Source: Methanosarcinales archaeon | GTDB taxonomy: Archaea > Halobacteriota > Syntropharchaeia > Alkanophagales > Methanospirareceae | Length of the DNA stretch: 46,605 nucleotides | Direction of reading: 5' to 3' | Assembly: GCA_030611045.1 (NCBI GenBank) | Contig: JAUWQN010000005.1 | Location: 1-46,605, forward strand | Part shown: positions 29,202 through 38,220 of the stretch, piece after piece | How the letters are laid out: each line of letters begins with the position of its first letter | How positions within the stretch are numbered: position 1 is the stretch's first letter | Notes under the pieces: generated by a model | Databases searched by the model: none | The model's input: only the letters and a program-made list of their open reading frames with translations | What the model was told of the DNA's origin: nothing | Position numbers and translations under genes: made by a program

Positions 29202-29975
29202 TTATTTCACTATGCCCTTCTTCCATCTAAATAGTTTATCCTCCACGAAATGCCTGAACAAGCGGTCTAAGCATAGCGCTAACAGCCCTAAGATAAGCAT
29301 GTACGCTACAACATAGTCCATCTGATGCAAAAAGTAAAATTTCTGGAATAGCCGATAACCAAGCCCACTATTTCCCACTCCGAACATCTCAGCCGCTACA
29401 ACGCACATCCAGCCAACGCCCATTCCAACACGAGTGCCAGTAGCAATCGAAGGAAGCGCATAAGGCAAAGCAACGTATCTTATCAGCTTTATATTCCCAA
29501 TGCATCCTAATACATTTCCCGTCTCCACCAATACCTTTGGCACATCTCGGAATCCGGTATAGCTGTCAATTAAGATGGGAAAAAATGCCCCTATAAATAT
29601 GATAAATCCTGCTGCATAATGATTAAGACCGATCCATACGATTGCAAGAGGTATCCAGGCAAGAGGAGGTATAGGCCTTATGATTTCAATAATGGGATCC
29701 ACCGCTCTAAATACATTCCTGAACCACCCCATAGCAATTGCAAGAGGAAGTGCTGCGGAGAATGCCAATGTCATCCCGATACCAAAATGAAGGAGGCTGG
29801 TCAGAATATCTATAATTAAAAGTTCCCTGAGCGTATAAATGGAAAAAATAACGGCAGAAAAGCGAGGTACGATCAGGGGATCTCTTATCACGTACCCCGC
29901 TATAATCTCCCATAATAGAAGAACTATGATTAGAGGAACTAACGATAGCCCTTCTTCTTTTGTCGGCAGCCTCAT
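29202..29975 (-). CDS. ABC transporter permease (TauC/SsuC-like)
   Basis: BPD-type permease; PIPPLAWIPLAIVWIGL, ALPYALPSIATGTRVGMGVGWMCVVAAEM. Confidence 0.92.
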   Translation of the reverse strand: MRLPTKEEGLSLVPLIIVLLLWEIIAGYVIRDPLIVPRFSAVIFSIYTLRELLIIDILTSLLHFGIGMTLAFSAALPLAIAMGWFRNVFRAVDPIIEIIRPIPPLAWIPLAIVWIGLNHYAAGFIIFIGAFFPILIDSYTGFRDVPKVLVETGNVLGCIGNIKLIRYVALPYALPSIATGTRVGMGVGWMCVVAAEMFGVGNSGLGYRLFQKFYFLHQMDYVVAYMLILGLLALCLDRLFRHFVEDKLFRWKKGIVK

Positions 29976-31000
29976 CTTTCTTCCATTACCTCGTCATAAA
30001 AGCTGGTATCAAAGATATCTTCTTCTCCAAGCACTTCAATCCCCTTGTCTTCATATCTCTCTCTGTTCAGTTTGTAGATTACTTCCGCGTACTCGAGACC
30101 TGATTCCACCTCTATACTGGGGTCGTGGATCCAGTGCATATCTGTTACGTTGATAGACTGCTTTATTGTTGATACATCTGCGTCCAGCCACTTTGCATAA
30201 ATCTCCGCCGCTTCTTCAGGATGCGCGATTTCGTATTCCGTGGCACGTATATGCGTTTTTATTATCTGCTTGAGCATCTCCGGGTGGTCTCTCATCATTT
30301 TTTCACTTGCAACCACGCAGCAGCATGCATGGTTTGGCGATATCGAACCCGACCACGCAACAATTACTCCATTGCCTTCCTCTACGATTATCGTGGGTGT
30401 TGGACTGGGGAGGAAGACGGCATCTACGGCTTTAGCTCCGATAGCGGTAGCAGCATCGCTCGGGCCCATTGCTTTTATATCTACATCCTTTTCAGGGTCT
30501 ATACCATTATCTAAAAGCCATTTTGAGAGAACTGTATGCTGAATTGAGCCAGGCGGAAAGGTCGCTATTTTCTTGCCTTTTAAAGACTGCACCCCCACGC
30601 TTTCGTATTCATCAGCGAGTTCAGGGCTGAGAACTAATGCAGATCCCTGGGTCTGGGCGCCTGCAACTATCTTTGCATCCAGGCCTTCATACATCGCCGC
30701 AATAGGTGGTGCAACCCCAACGTAAGCAACGTCAAGGTCTCCGGCAAGCATTGCATGCATCTCCGGCGGTCCAGTAGGGAATTCCTTCATTACAACCTTT
30801 TCTATACCAAATTCCGCAAGGTCCTCTTCCCACCATCCCTTCTCGGATGCTAACATCGCTGCGATCTGATGTGTGCTTGGTTGGTACCCGATGTTGATCG
30901 TGGTCATCTCAGTGGTTTCATCATCTATGCAGCCTACAATCATCACAGTCACTGCAATTGCTCCTATAACTATTAAGCTTACAAAGGTTCTTTTTTCCAT
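29972..31000 (-). CDS. ABC transporter substrate-binding lipoprotein (TauA/SsuA/NrtA-like)
   Basis: Signal/lipobox IVGC, NIGYQPSTHQIAAMLASEKGWWEEDLAEFG, AMLAGDLDVAYVGVAPPIAAM. ATG at 31000 is preceded by minus-strand AGGAGGTGATTAAT. Confidence 0.9.
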   Translation of the reverse strand: MEKRTFVSLIVIGAIAVTVMIVGCIDDETTEMTTINIGYQPSTHQIAAMLASEKGWWEEDLAEFGIEKVVMKEFPTGPPEMHAMLAGDLDVAYVGVAPPIAAMYEGLDAKIVAGAQTQGSALVLSPELADEYESVGVQSLKGKKIATFPPGSIQHTVLSKWLLDNGIDPEKDVDIKAMGPSDAATAIGAKAVDAVFLPSPTPTIIVEEGNGVIVAWSGSISPNHACCCVVASEKMMRDHPEMLKQIIKTHIRATEYEIAHPEEAAEIYAKWLDADVSTIKQSINVTDMHWIHDPSIEVESGLEYAEVIYKLNRERYEDKGIEVLGEEDIFDTSFYDEVMEER

Positions 31001-31160
31001 ATTAATCACCTCCTAAACTTTTATTTGTACTATCCACCATTTTTTATCCTCGATATGTTATCTGTTATTCACTATTTAAATCATTACTATTTTGTGCATT
31101 AAATTATCTATTTGTATAATAACACTGGAGCGTAACTGGTATGTGACGGCTAATTTTATA

Positions 31161-32300
31161 CTATTGGGTATGATGATGCAGCATAGCCTTCACAAATCTT
31201 CGCTTTATCTGCGATGCTCTTAGTGGTATGTTCTCCACGGTGGCGTTACCTGGTTTGACGACGACATGTAGAAATCTCGGACCCGCTTCTTCGTACAACT
31301 GCTCTAAGGCTGACCGCAGCTCCTCTTCTGTATCAACCCTCATCGTGTTCTCTATGCCGGCACTTATTGCCATCAATTCCATATCCATGTAGGGCGCGGG
31401 CTGGTCGCCTGTGCTCCCCCAGGTGCCGTTATCCAGGCAGACAACAGAGAGATTTTCGGGATTCTTCTCTGCCACTATCGGCAAAATGTTGCTCATCAAC
31501 AGACTACCATCGCCATCAAGCACTATCGTCTCTCTTTTCCTCTTCAACGAGACGCCGAATCCTATGGGTGAGGCTTGACCCAAGCTGCCGAGCATGTAAA
31601 AATTCAAATCACGGTCTTTAGCGGCATAAAGTTCCTTGCTCGGCACCCCTATGTTTGCGATTACGGCTTCTTCGTTCAAATATTCGGTCATTATTCGTAT
31701 CGCATCGTATCTGCTCATTTCTGGCTTCTTAAGCTCCCGTTCGTACACCAATTTACGAAGTGTTTTTTGGTGTTGGACTGCCGTATCATCTTCAATTGCA
31801 TTATCGGTTCCCCATGCTCTCGGCGAGATAAGTGCAATATGCGGTCTTTCAGTCTCGAAAGCATCTTGAATGACTGTTTCTACTAATCCTATCTGTGATG
31901 CGTCCTCTATTATTGTGTATTTCAGTTCCAACGCATCTAAAAGTTTGGGCAACGACCTACCAAACGGGATCTGCGCCTCTATATTCTCCTCGTAAACACC
32001 GCGCCAGCTCGCTATTATCGGTAACGGCAATCCATAAGCGACTGAAAGCGACATAACAGCATTTATCAAAGTACCTAAACCCGTGCTCTGGATAAGCATC
32101 AGGGGCTTCCCACCTGCGAGGTAAACGCCCGCAGAGATCCCAACGCCATTTTCTTCACGGTTCAAGCCTACGTGACAAAATGCGCGATCTCGCGCGACAA
32201 ACCGCAACAATGCACTTATTTTCTCACAGGGTAGCGTAGAGACAACGTCTATTTTGTTCCTCTTTAATATTTCTATTACTGCGCGTTCGGGTTCGTACAT
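31161..32300 (-). CDS. comDE: sulfopyruvate decarboxylase, fused alpha/beta (ComDE)
   Basis: N-terminal ComD-like (VSTLPCEKISALL...LNREENGVGISAGVYLAGGKPLMLIQSTGLG), C-terminal TPP half (GDGSLLMSNILPIVAEKNPENLSVVCLDNGTWGSTG). Confidence 0.9.
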   Translation of the reverse strand: MYEPERAVIEILKRNKIDVVSTLPCEKISALLRFVARDRAFCHVGLNREENGVGISAGVYLAGGKPLMLIQSTGLGTLINAVMSLSVAYGLPLPIIASWRGVYEENIEAQIPFGRSLPKLLDALELKYTIIEDASQIGLVETVIQDAFETERPHIALISPRAWGTDNAIEDDTAVQHQKTLRKLVYERELKKPEMSRYDAIRIMTEYLNEEAVIANIGVPSKELYAAKDRDLNFYMLGSLGQASPIGFGVSLKRKRETIVLDGDGSLLMSNILPIVAEKNPENLSVVCLDNGTWGSTGDQPAPYMDMELMAISAGIENTMRVDTEEELRSALEQLYEEAGPRFLHVVVKPGNATVENIPLRASQIKRRFVKAMLHHHTQ

Positions 32301-32306
32301 TGGTGT

Positions 32307-33635
32307 TTATAAAGCCCTAACAAACTCCCTCAGTTCCTTCTCAACGTCATCCAACGCCAAATGCTCAGAGGGTTGTAGCTCCATCCGCGCCTCTATCTCG
32401 TACATCTTACAATCCGCCCTCAACCTCTTATAGCCGCCTCCAGTGATATTCAACAAAATCTTATCATCCTTTTTGACTGATCCATCATCAACGGCTTTTA
32501 TTAAAGATGCAACCGCTACGGATGCCGCAGGATCCAAATCTATTCCCTCCTCACCCACAAATAATTTCTCTGCGTCCTTGCACTCTTCGTTAGTTATCCC
32601 GTACATCTTACCACTGTGGGGCTCTGCCCCACGACCCCGCAAGCCCTGTAAGGGCTTAGTGCTCATCAGCATGTCATAGACCCCTCCTTTGATTGAATAA
32701 GGCGGGTTCCTCGTGGAGAGCACGTCTGCGTACATCTTCTTTATCGCATCTTCAGCGTCTTTCATGTCTTTATCTGCGATTATCTCTGCTCTACCCGCCT
32801 GCCATGCACTGACCAGGGGAACAAAAGGAAGATTCTGCGAGATAACTATCCTCGGCATCTTATCGCCAAATCTACCATCTCCAATCAGCCTGCCAAAAGT
32901 TTCCCAGGCGGCAATTGCGCCCGTGCCGCTGCCCACTGCCTGGAAATAATAATCCGGCAATTCATGCATAGAGAACGCGGCTTCAAGCTCAACCACGCCC
33001 ATTCCATCCCGTCTTGCCACATTTCTCACTCCCCCTTCTTCTATTAGCCCGTCCATCTTCGCTATCTCTTTGCCGACCGCAATCGCATCCGAATAATCGC
33101 CGTCCACGGAGATTAAGAAAATGTTATCGTGGTTTTCCGTGGTCGTCCACATCCGATGGAGTGAACTTCTTGGCACTACCGCGACAACTGGCATTCCAGT
33201 CGCGGACGAGACCTCTGCGAACGCTCTTGACGTATTACCGGCAGAAGCCACGACTAAAATCTTCCCACCTGATTTCTCTTTTGCTCGTTGTAAAGTTGGC
33301 AGCGCTTCCAACTCCTTGAACGTGCAGGTCTTCATGAACGCCCCTTTTTCCGGCCAGTAACCGTTAAAGCCGATATACAAATTTTTCAGCCCGAGTTCTT
33401 TACCTAACCTCTCACTGCGGCACGTAATCGGACTTGCGCTTGTAGGTAACGCCTCTTCTACTGGCAACCAGTCTATATAATTGAACATCCCCTGCCCTGA
33501 AAGTTTCCTTAGCCTCTTTGCTTTATACTCTGTTCTTAACAACGAATCGTGACCTTCTGGGCACGCATTTGTATACCCGTCTGCAACTACTTTCCCGCAT
33601 TCAAAACATTCCAAATGATACTTCTCATTTTCCAT
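32307..33635 (-). CDS. cysteate synthase (threonine-synthase-like PLP enzyme)
   Basis: YIGFNGYWPEKGAFMKTCTFKELEALPT, VVASAGNTSRAFAEVS, YYFQAVGSGTGAIAAWE, SQNLPFVPLVSAWQ, LLNITGGGYKRL; operon with comDE. Confidence 0.88.
   Translation of the reverse strand: MENEKYHLECFECGKVVADGYTNACPEGHDSLLRTEYKAKRLRKLSGQGMFNYIDWLPVEEALPTSASPITCRSERLGKELGLKNLYIGFNGYWPEKGAFMKTCTFKELEALPTLQRAKEKSGGKILVVASAGNTSRAFAEVSSATGMPVVAVVPRSSLHRMWTTTENHDNIFLISVDGDYSDAIAVGKEIAKMDGLIEEGGVRNVARRDGMGVVELEAAFSMHELPDYYFQAVGSGTGAIAAWETFGRLIGDGRFGDKMPRIVISQNLPFVPLVSAWQAGRAEIIADKDMKDAEDAIKKMYADVLSTRNPPYSIKGGVYDMLMSTKPLQGLRGRGAEPHSGKMYGITNEECKDAEKLFVGEEGIDLDPAASVAVASLIKAVDDGSVKKDDKILLNITGGGYKRLRADCKMYEIEARMELQPSEHLALDDVEKELREFVRAL
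32616..32657. repeat. 42-bp double-palindrome element, copy 1 (inside cysteate synthase CDS)
   Basis: GTGGGGC-TCT-GCCCCAC / GACCCCGC / AAGCCCT-GTA-AGGGCTT; same architecture as 45009-45048 on the other strand. Confidence 0.85.
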
Positions 33636-33641
33636 TTCTCA

Positions 33642-34913
33642 TCACACTTCGCTTTGAACGTTAAACCGTGCTACCGGCTCAGAAATCGTAAAATCAGCAT
33701 CCAAAATCTTTTTCTTCAGGATTTCTGCTAATTCCGATGCCCTTCTTCTGTCTGACTGCCGCAAGGTCACTGGAATTTCTCTTCCCGCAAGAGTAACAAC
33801 ACCAAGATTACATTTAAAAGCCTCCCCCTCGCATAAATGCACGCATGCACCGCAGTTGCAGCATAAAGCTTCGTTCACTTCCTTAGCCTGAGCATCAAAC
33901 GCATCCGAAGGGCACAAGCTCGCAACCTGACACTCCTCGCATTCGATACAGCTTGATCGGTCGAACTTCACGGGGAAGTCGCGCCAGACATCCGCATAGG
34001 TTATTTCACCTACCGGCAGTCTGTTATGGACGTCCAGGACACCCAGTTTTATCTCCTCATCCAGCTTTTTGACGTTTTCCAACACTCGCTCGTTCAATAT
34101 AGGGATAGGAACGGCCCAGGAAGTCCATATCTCAGGTCCTGCTGAAGTTCGAAATCCGCCGAGATACTCGGGCTGCATCCAGTGCATGTCCGCAATACCC
34201 ATCAGATTCGGTTTCTCCGCAGAACTCCGTGTGCCTTCTCCGATAACAAAACCCACAGCGCCATTCATCAAGATTTTCGTACCTACACCGATTGTATCCA
34301 TAAACGGATCCTTCTCCAACGGGTTCAACTCGCCACAGCCAGAGAAGGTCAGTTCCTTGAACGGCCCTTTAAATTTGCCTACCGAAAATATCGAAGATAC
34401 TTCGTTCTCATGTGCATTTACAAATGCAAAGTAGTTCTTAAAGGCGTTTCTCGTGCTACAGAGCCTCGCAAACGTGATTTCATCGAGGGTCGTTGTAGTC
34501 TTTATCTCCCGACCATCAACGGTTTCAACTGCGACCTCTATCTCTTCATGCGCAACCAGCTCTCTGAAAAGATGCCCGCCACCGTAGCTTTTATCCCTGT
34601 GAGAAGTGCCGTACACAATCACATCAATGATACCCAGCCGTTCATTAGGGCAAGGACCTACGAATGCTGGCACACCGTTCAGTGAAACATTTGATGCACG
34701 CTCAAACTCGTCTCGCTCGGCGACTTGAAATGAAAGAACTGCAAATGTTCCGCTCATCACGCCGCAGGTAGCAGAAGTGACAACATCCACATCTTCAAAT
34801 CCGATCTCCTCTCCACCGCGCACTCTATTACAAAGCTCCTCGGCGGTTATCACCACTGCCTCGCCCCTACCTACTCTTTCCGTTATCTCCGCAATGGTCC
34901 TTCTTTTCCTCAC
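33642..34913 (-). CDS. COG1900 (DUF39) family enzyme with C-terminal 2[4Fe-4S] ferredoxin domain; candidate for the final CoM step or homocysteine synthesis
   Basis: SATCGVMSGTFAVLSF, conserved Cys in FARLCSTRNAFKNYFAFVN, GVGTKILMNGAVGFVIGEGTRSS, C-terminal CIECEECQVASLCP...CCNCGACVHLCEG. Confidence 0.85.
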   Translation of the reverse strand: MRKRRTIAEITERVGRGEAVVITAEELCNRVRGGEEIGFEDVDVVTSATCGVMSGTFAVLSFQVAERDEFERASNVSLNGVPAFVGPCPNERLGIIDVIVYGTSHRDKSYGGGHLFRELVAHEEIEVAVETVDGREIKTTTTLDEITFARLCSTRNAFKNYFAFVNAHENEVSSIFSVGKFKGPFKELTFSGCGELNPLEKDPFMDTIGVGTKILMNGAVGFVIGEGTRSSAEKPNLMGIADMHWMQPEYLGGFRTSAGPEIWTSWAVPIPILNERVLENVKKLDEEIKLGVLDVHNRLPVGEITYADVWRDFPVKFDRSSCIECEECQVASLCPSDAFDAQAKEVNEALCCNCGACVHLCEGEAFKCNLGVVTLAGREIPVTLRQSDRRRASELAEILKKKILDADFTISEPVARFNVQSEV

Positions 34914-35088
34914 TTCAGCTCACTTGTATGAGTGCCCCTACATGCTCTATCTTATCCTGCATTTTTTTATACATAAATGTTCTTTCTGTAATCCACGCCC
35001 GGCACTCAATCTTTCTATTAAAATCTCTCGTTGCGTAATATCTACAAAAAGGATATAACTTTACGTGGTGCCTTTTATACTATAAGAC

Positions 35089-35619
35089 ATGACCATCGCT
35101 GATGATCTCGTGGCTGGAATTTTCGGGCAGGATAAAGCGCTCCCGGGTATATTATCAAAAGCGATTAAACAGAAGCTGGGGATGAGCATAGGAGATTTTA
35201 GTAAAAAATCGGGGATACCTGCAAGCACGCTTTATAAAATTCTTTCTGGTGAGCGAGACCCGAACTTGCGCACCTTTAGACGGATACTAACCACGATAAA
35301 AGAGATAGAAGGCGCAGAAACTAACAAGAAACAGAATTTTATCGCTATTGTTGGCACAAGGGGGGTTTTAGATGAGATAGAACAACCAACAATAATTGCA
35401 GGAAAAGAGGCCGTTGGCATCAAAGAATACGCGGTTACGAGCATTGAAGAAGCGATAATAGCTGCTATAAAAGCGGAACGGGACGGGGCATCCGCACTTG
35501 TGTGTGCGCCAATCGCCAGTCCAACCGTTGAAAAGATAGTTAATATACCGGTTGTAACGATAAGACCAATATCAAGTGTGAGGAGGGCGATTGAATTGGC
35601 GGTGAAGAAGATAAGCTAA
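35089..35619 (+). CDS. HTH (Cro/C1-type) transcriptional regulator with C-terminal sensor-like domain
   Basis: MSIGDFSKKSGIPASTLYKILSGERDPNLRTFRRIL; divergent from the CoM operon. Confidence 0.82.
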   Translation: MTIADDLVAGIFGQDKALPGILSKAIKQKLGMSIGDFSKKSGIPASTLYKILSGERDPNLRTFRRILTTIKEIEGAETNKKQNFIAIVGTRGVLDEIEQPTIIAGKEAVGIKEYAVTSIEEAIIAAIKAERDGASALVCAPIASPTVEKIVNIPVVTIRPISSVRRAIELAVKKIS

Positions 35620-36647
35620 ACAAACTGCACTACCCAATACGCCGCTCCACCAATTGCCGCTGCCAGCGGAATGGTTATTATCCATGCCGTGACCATTCTT
35701 CCCACTTCTGACCATCGGATTCTGCGAAGGCTTTGAAAAAATGTCCCTCCTATCACTGCTGAACCTATGACGTGCGTGGTGCTTACCGGCATGCCGACTA
35801 CACTTACCGCCATAACGGCGAGGCCTGCACCAGTTTCCGCCGCGAACCCATGTTTTGGCTCCAGCTTTGTTAATCGCCACCCTACCGTCCTTATTACTTT
35901 CCAGCCCATCAGAAGCGTGCCCAGCGCCATCACAGACCCGCAGATTATTTTTACCCACCAGGGCACGGGAAATTGCTCTGGTGCCTGCGTGACAACAAAA
36001 CCGCCAGTTATTAACGCTGCGGTAATCACGCCCATCGCGTTTTGTGTATCATTCATCCCATGACTGAATGCCACAAAAGAAGCGGAAATAATCTGCAGTT
36101 TCCTAAAAATCCGCTCTGTACCGGGTTCAGGCGTATTCTTAAAAAAGAGGTAGAGCAACCAACTGATGAGACTAAAGATTAAAGCTCCAGCTATGAATCC
36201 CACAAAAGGACCGAGCGCAATAGCAAGAAATACTTTGTTGGTTAGGATATTCCACTGTATTACGCCTGTACCCCCAGCAACGAGTCCTGCACCCATAATT
36301 GCACCTACTAATGAATGCGTCACACTTATCGGAATGCCAACAGTAGTGCAAATAAAAGTCCATATTATTGCACCAATCAAACCACAGATAAGAACGACAA
36401 GAAAAATAGTGGCTGTCAGGTTTGTAGCAGAAACAATACCTTTTCCAACAGTTTTTGCTACTTCTGTAAAAACGAAAGCGCCCGCGAGGTTGAACAAACT
36501 CGCTAAACCCAACGCCTTGAGCGGTGTTAACGCTTTGGTGGCGATTACCGTGGCAATCGCATTCGCACTGTCATTCGCGCCATTCAAAAAATCATAGATC
36601 AACGCGAGGATTATTATGATAATAACCAAAACCAATGCAGACTCCAT
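35616..36647 (-). CDS. pit: inorganic phosphate transporter (PiT family)
   Basis: IYDFLNGANDSANAIATVIATKALTP, FVAFSHGMNDTQNAMGVIT, GMPVSTTHVIGSAVIGG. Confidence 0.93.
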   Translation of the reverse strand: MESALVLVIIIIILALIYDFLNGANDSANAIATVIATKALTPLKALGLASLFNLAGAFVFTEVAKTVGKGIVSATNLTATIFLVVLICGLIGAIIWTFICTTVGIPISVTHSLVGAIMGAGLVAGGTGVIQWNILTNKVFLAIALGPFVGFIAGALIFSLISWLLYLFFKNTPEPGTERIFRKLQIISASFVAFSHGMNDTQNAMGVITAALITGGFVVTQAPEQFPVPWWVKIICGSVMALGTLLMGWKVIRTVGWRLTKLEPKHGFAAETGAGLAVMAVSVVGMPVSTTHVIGSAVIGGTFFQSLRRIRWSEVGRMVTAWIITIPLAAAIGGAAYWVVQFV

Positions 36648-37456
36648 TAAATGCCGCCCTTTAATCTAAAGGTCTCCAAAATATTAGCCACGTCCTCACA
36701 CTGGTCCGTGGTATCTTCTAAGATATCCACTATCTCTTTAAGCAGCAGTCTTTCAAGCACTTCATTGGGATCTTCAGTTGGTGTGGTCATCAGTATTTTC
36801 AGCCATTTACGATTTATTATGTCTGCTTCGTTCTCTAATTCGTTTATCCTGATGCAACATTTTTCTAACGTTACTTCTTCGTGTTGTATATTGCGCAAAC
36901 AACCTACTGCTTTTCTTATTTCCAGTGCGGCTTCCAGAATAATCGGAGCAAACTCACTTACTGGTTCAGGAATGGTAGGTCTTTGAGTAAATGCCAATCG
37001 TCCTACTGCTTTTTCCACGCCATCTATTACGTTGTCAAGATTATGAACGAAATAACGTATGTCTCCCTTCTCCTCCGTGACCCGTGTGTGGTCATAAAAC
37101 AGTTCGTGCATGATTTGATGGACAATCGAGTCCCCTTCATCTTCCAGTACTTTAAGTTTTTCTCTGATTTGCGAAAGATTGGAGCTGCGGGAGTCAGGGT
37201 TCAGTGAAAAGGGGACGGAGGGGCGAGAATCGACACCTAAATCCACCAGCAGTTGCGATGCTTCCACCGCTTTATCTGCAAGGTCCTCAAAGAGGTCAAA
37301 GAATTTCCTACCATGGGGCAAAAACATTGACATTCTCTGTAAAACGGCACCGAATAAAATTACTTTTAGAATGGGGGTAAATCCCGGCAATGCTGCTGTT
37401 GCTTCTTCCGCCGTTGTGACAGCGGCAAACCGCTTCCGCGCCTTACCCTTTTTCAT
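36647..37456 (-). CDS. DUF47/PhoU-like phosphate transport regulator
   Basis: RKFFDLFEDLADKAVEASQLLVDLG, LEDEGDSIVHQIMHELFYDHTRVTEEKGDIRYFVHNLDNVID; overlaps pit. Confidence 0.9.
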   Translation of the reverse strand: MKKGKARKRFAAVTTAEEATAALPGFTPILKVILFGAVLQRMSMFLPHGRKFFDLFEDLADKAVEASQLLVDLGVDSRPSVPFSLNPDSRSSNLSQIREKLKVLEDEGDSIVHQIMHELFYDHTRVTEEKGDIRYFVHNLDNVIDGVEKAVGRLAFTQRPTIPEPVSEFAPIILEAALEIRKAVGCLRNIQHEEVTLEKCCIRINELENEADIINRKWLKILMTTPTEDPNEVLERLLLKEIVDILEDTTDQCEDVANILETFRLKGGI

Positions 37457-37548
37457 TCCTTGTACATAGAATGCGAAATGGCTATTTAAACTTTTCTAAA
37501 TTAACGTACATGAGATGGATACTATATAGCTACGCCCCTTTCCGACAT

Positions 37549-38130
37549 CTAAGAGATGTAATCTAACAATTTCCCGAAAGCTCTGCTTCTGTGTGACACG
37601 CGATTCTTTTCCTCAGTGCTCATCTCCGCGAAAGTCTTCTCCGCTCCCTCGAATTCAAATATAGGGTCATAGCCAAAGCCCCCACTCCCTCGAACCTCCT
37701 CTGCTATTCTCCCTTCTGCAATGCCAACAAAAAGAATAGGTGTTTTTTGGGGCGCTTTGCAGAATGCGACCACAGTCTTAAAAGTAGCTTTTCGTGCTTC
37801 GCCCTTTTTATCCGCCATCAATTTCAGGATTCCCTCATTACCTATTGTCCTGAAGACAAAAGCGGAGAAAGGGCCAGGGAAGCCGTTTAGAGCGGGTATA
37901 AATAACCCCGAGTCCTCTATGAAGAAGGAATCTTCAATCTCTGTCTTCTCCCGTATATAATTCGCACTTTCTCTCGCTACCGCTTCTATCTCATCAAGCT
38001 GCAATTCTGGATAGTCATAATCTCTATGCCTGATTGCTATATTTCGCGACTCAGCATCAGCCAACTCATTTATCTCTTTTACTTTATGCGAATTTGTGGT
38101 GATGAATATAAGTTCTCTTTTTGAGCCCAT
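37549..38130 (-). CDS. rdgB: XTP/dITP diphosphatase (RdgB/HAM1)
   Basis: LIFITTNSHKVKEINEL, FFIEDSGLFIPALNGFPGPFSAFV, GSGGFGYDPIFEFEG, SHRSRAFGKL. Confidence 0.93.
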   Translation of the reverse strand: MGSKRELIFITTNSHKVKEINELADAESRNIAIRHRDYDYPELQLDEIEAVARESANYIREKTEIEDSFFIEDSGLFIPALNGFPGPFSAFVFRTIGNEGILKLMADKKGEARKATFKTVVAFCKAPQKTPILFVGIAEGRIAEEVRGSGGFGYDPIFEFEGAEKTFAEMSTEEKNRVSHRSRAFGKLLDYIS

Positions 38131-38220
38131 GGTGCATCTACAACTCCTATCATTAGTTTTACACTACTTAATACTGCTCAAAATAATAAATATTAGGGTG
38201 AATAGTTCTTCGTAAGTAGA

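Noticed and set aside
37175-37225. Ser/Pro-rich segment (GVDSRPSVPFSLNPDSRSS) in the DUF47 protein as an inserted mobile element
   Set aside because: No palindromic structure in the DNA; could be natural loop variation.
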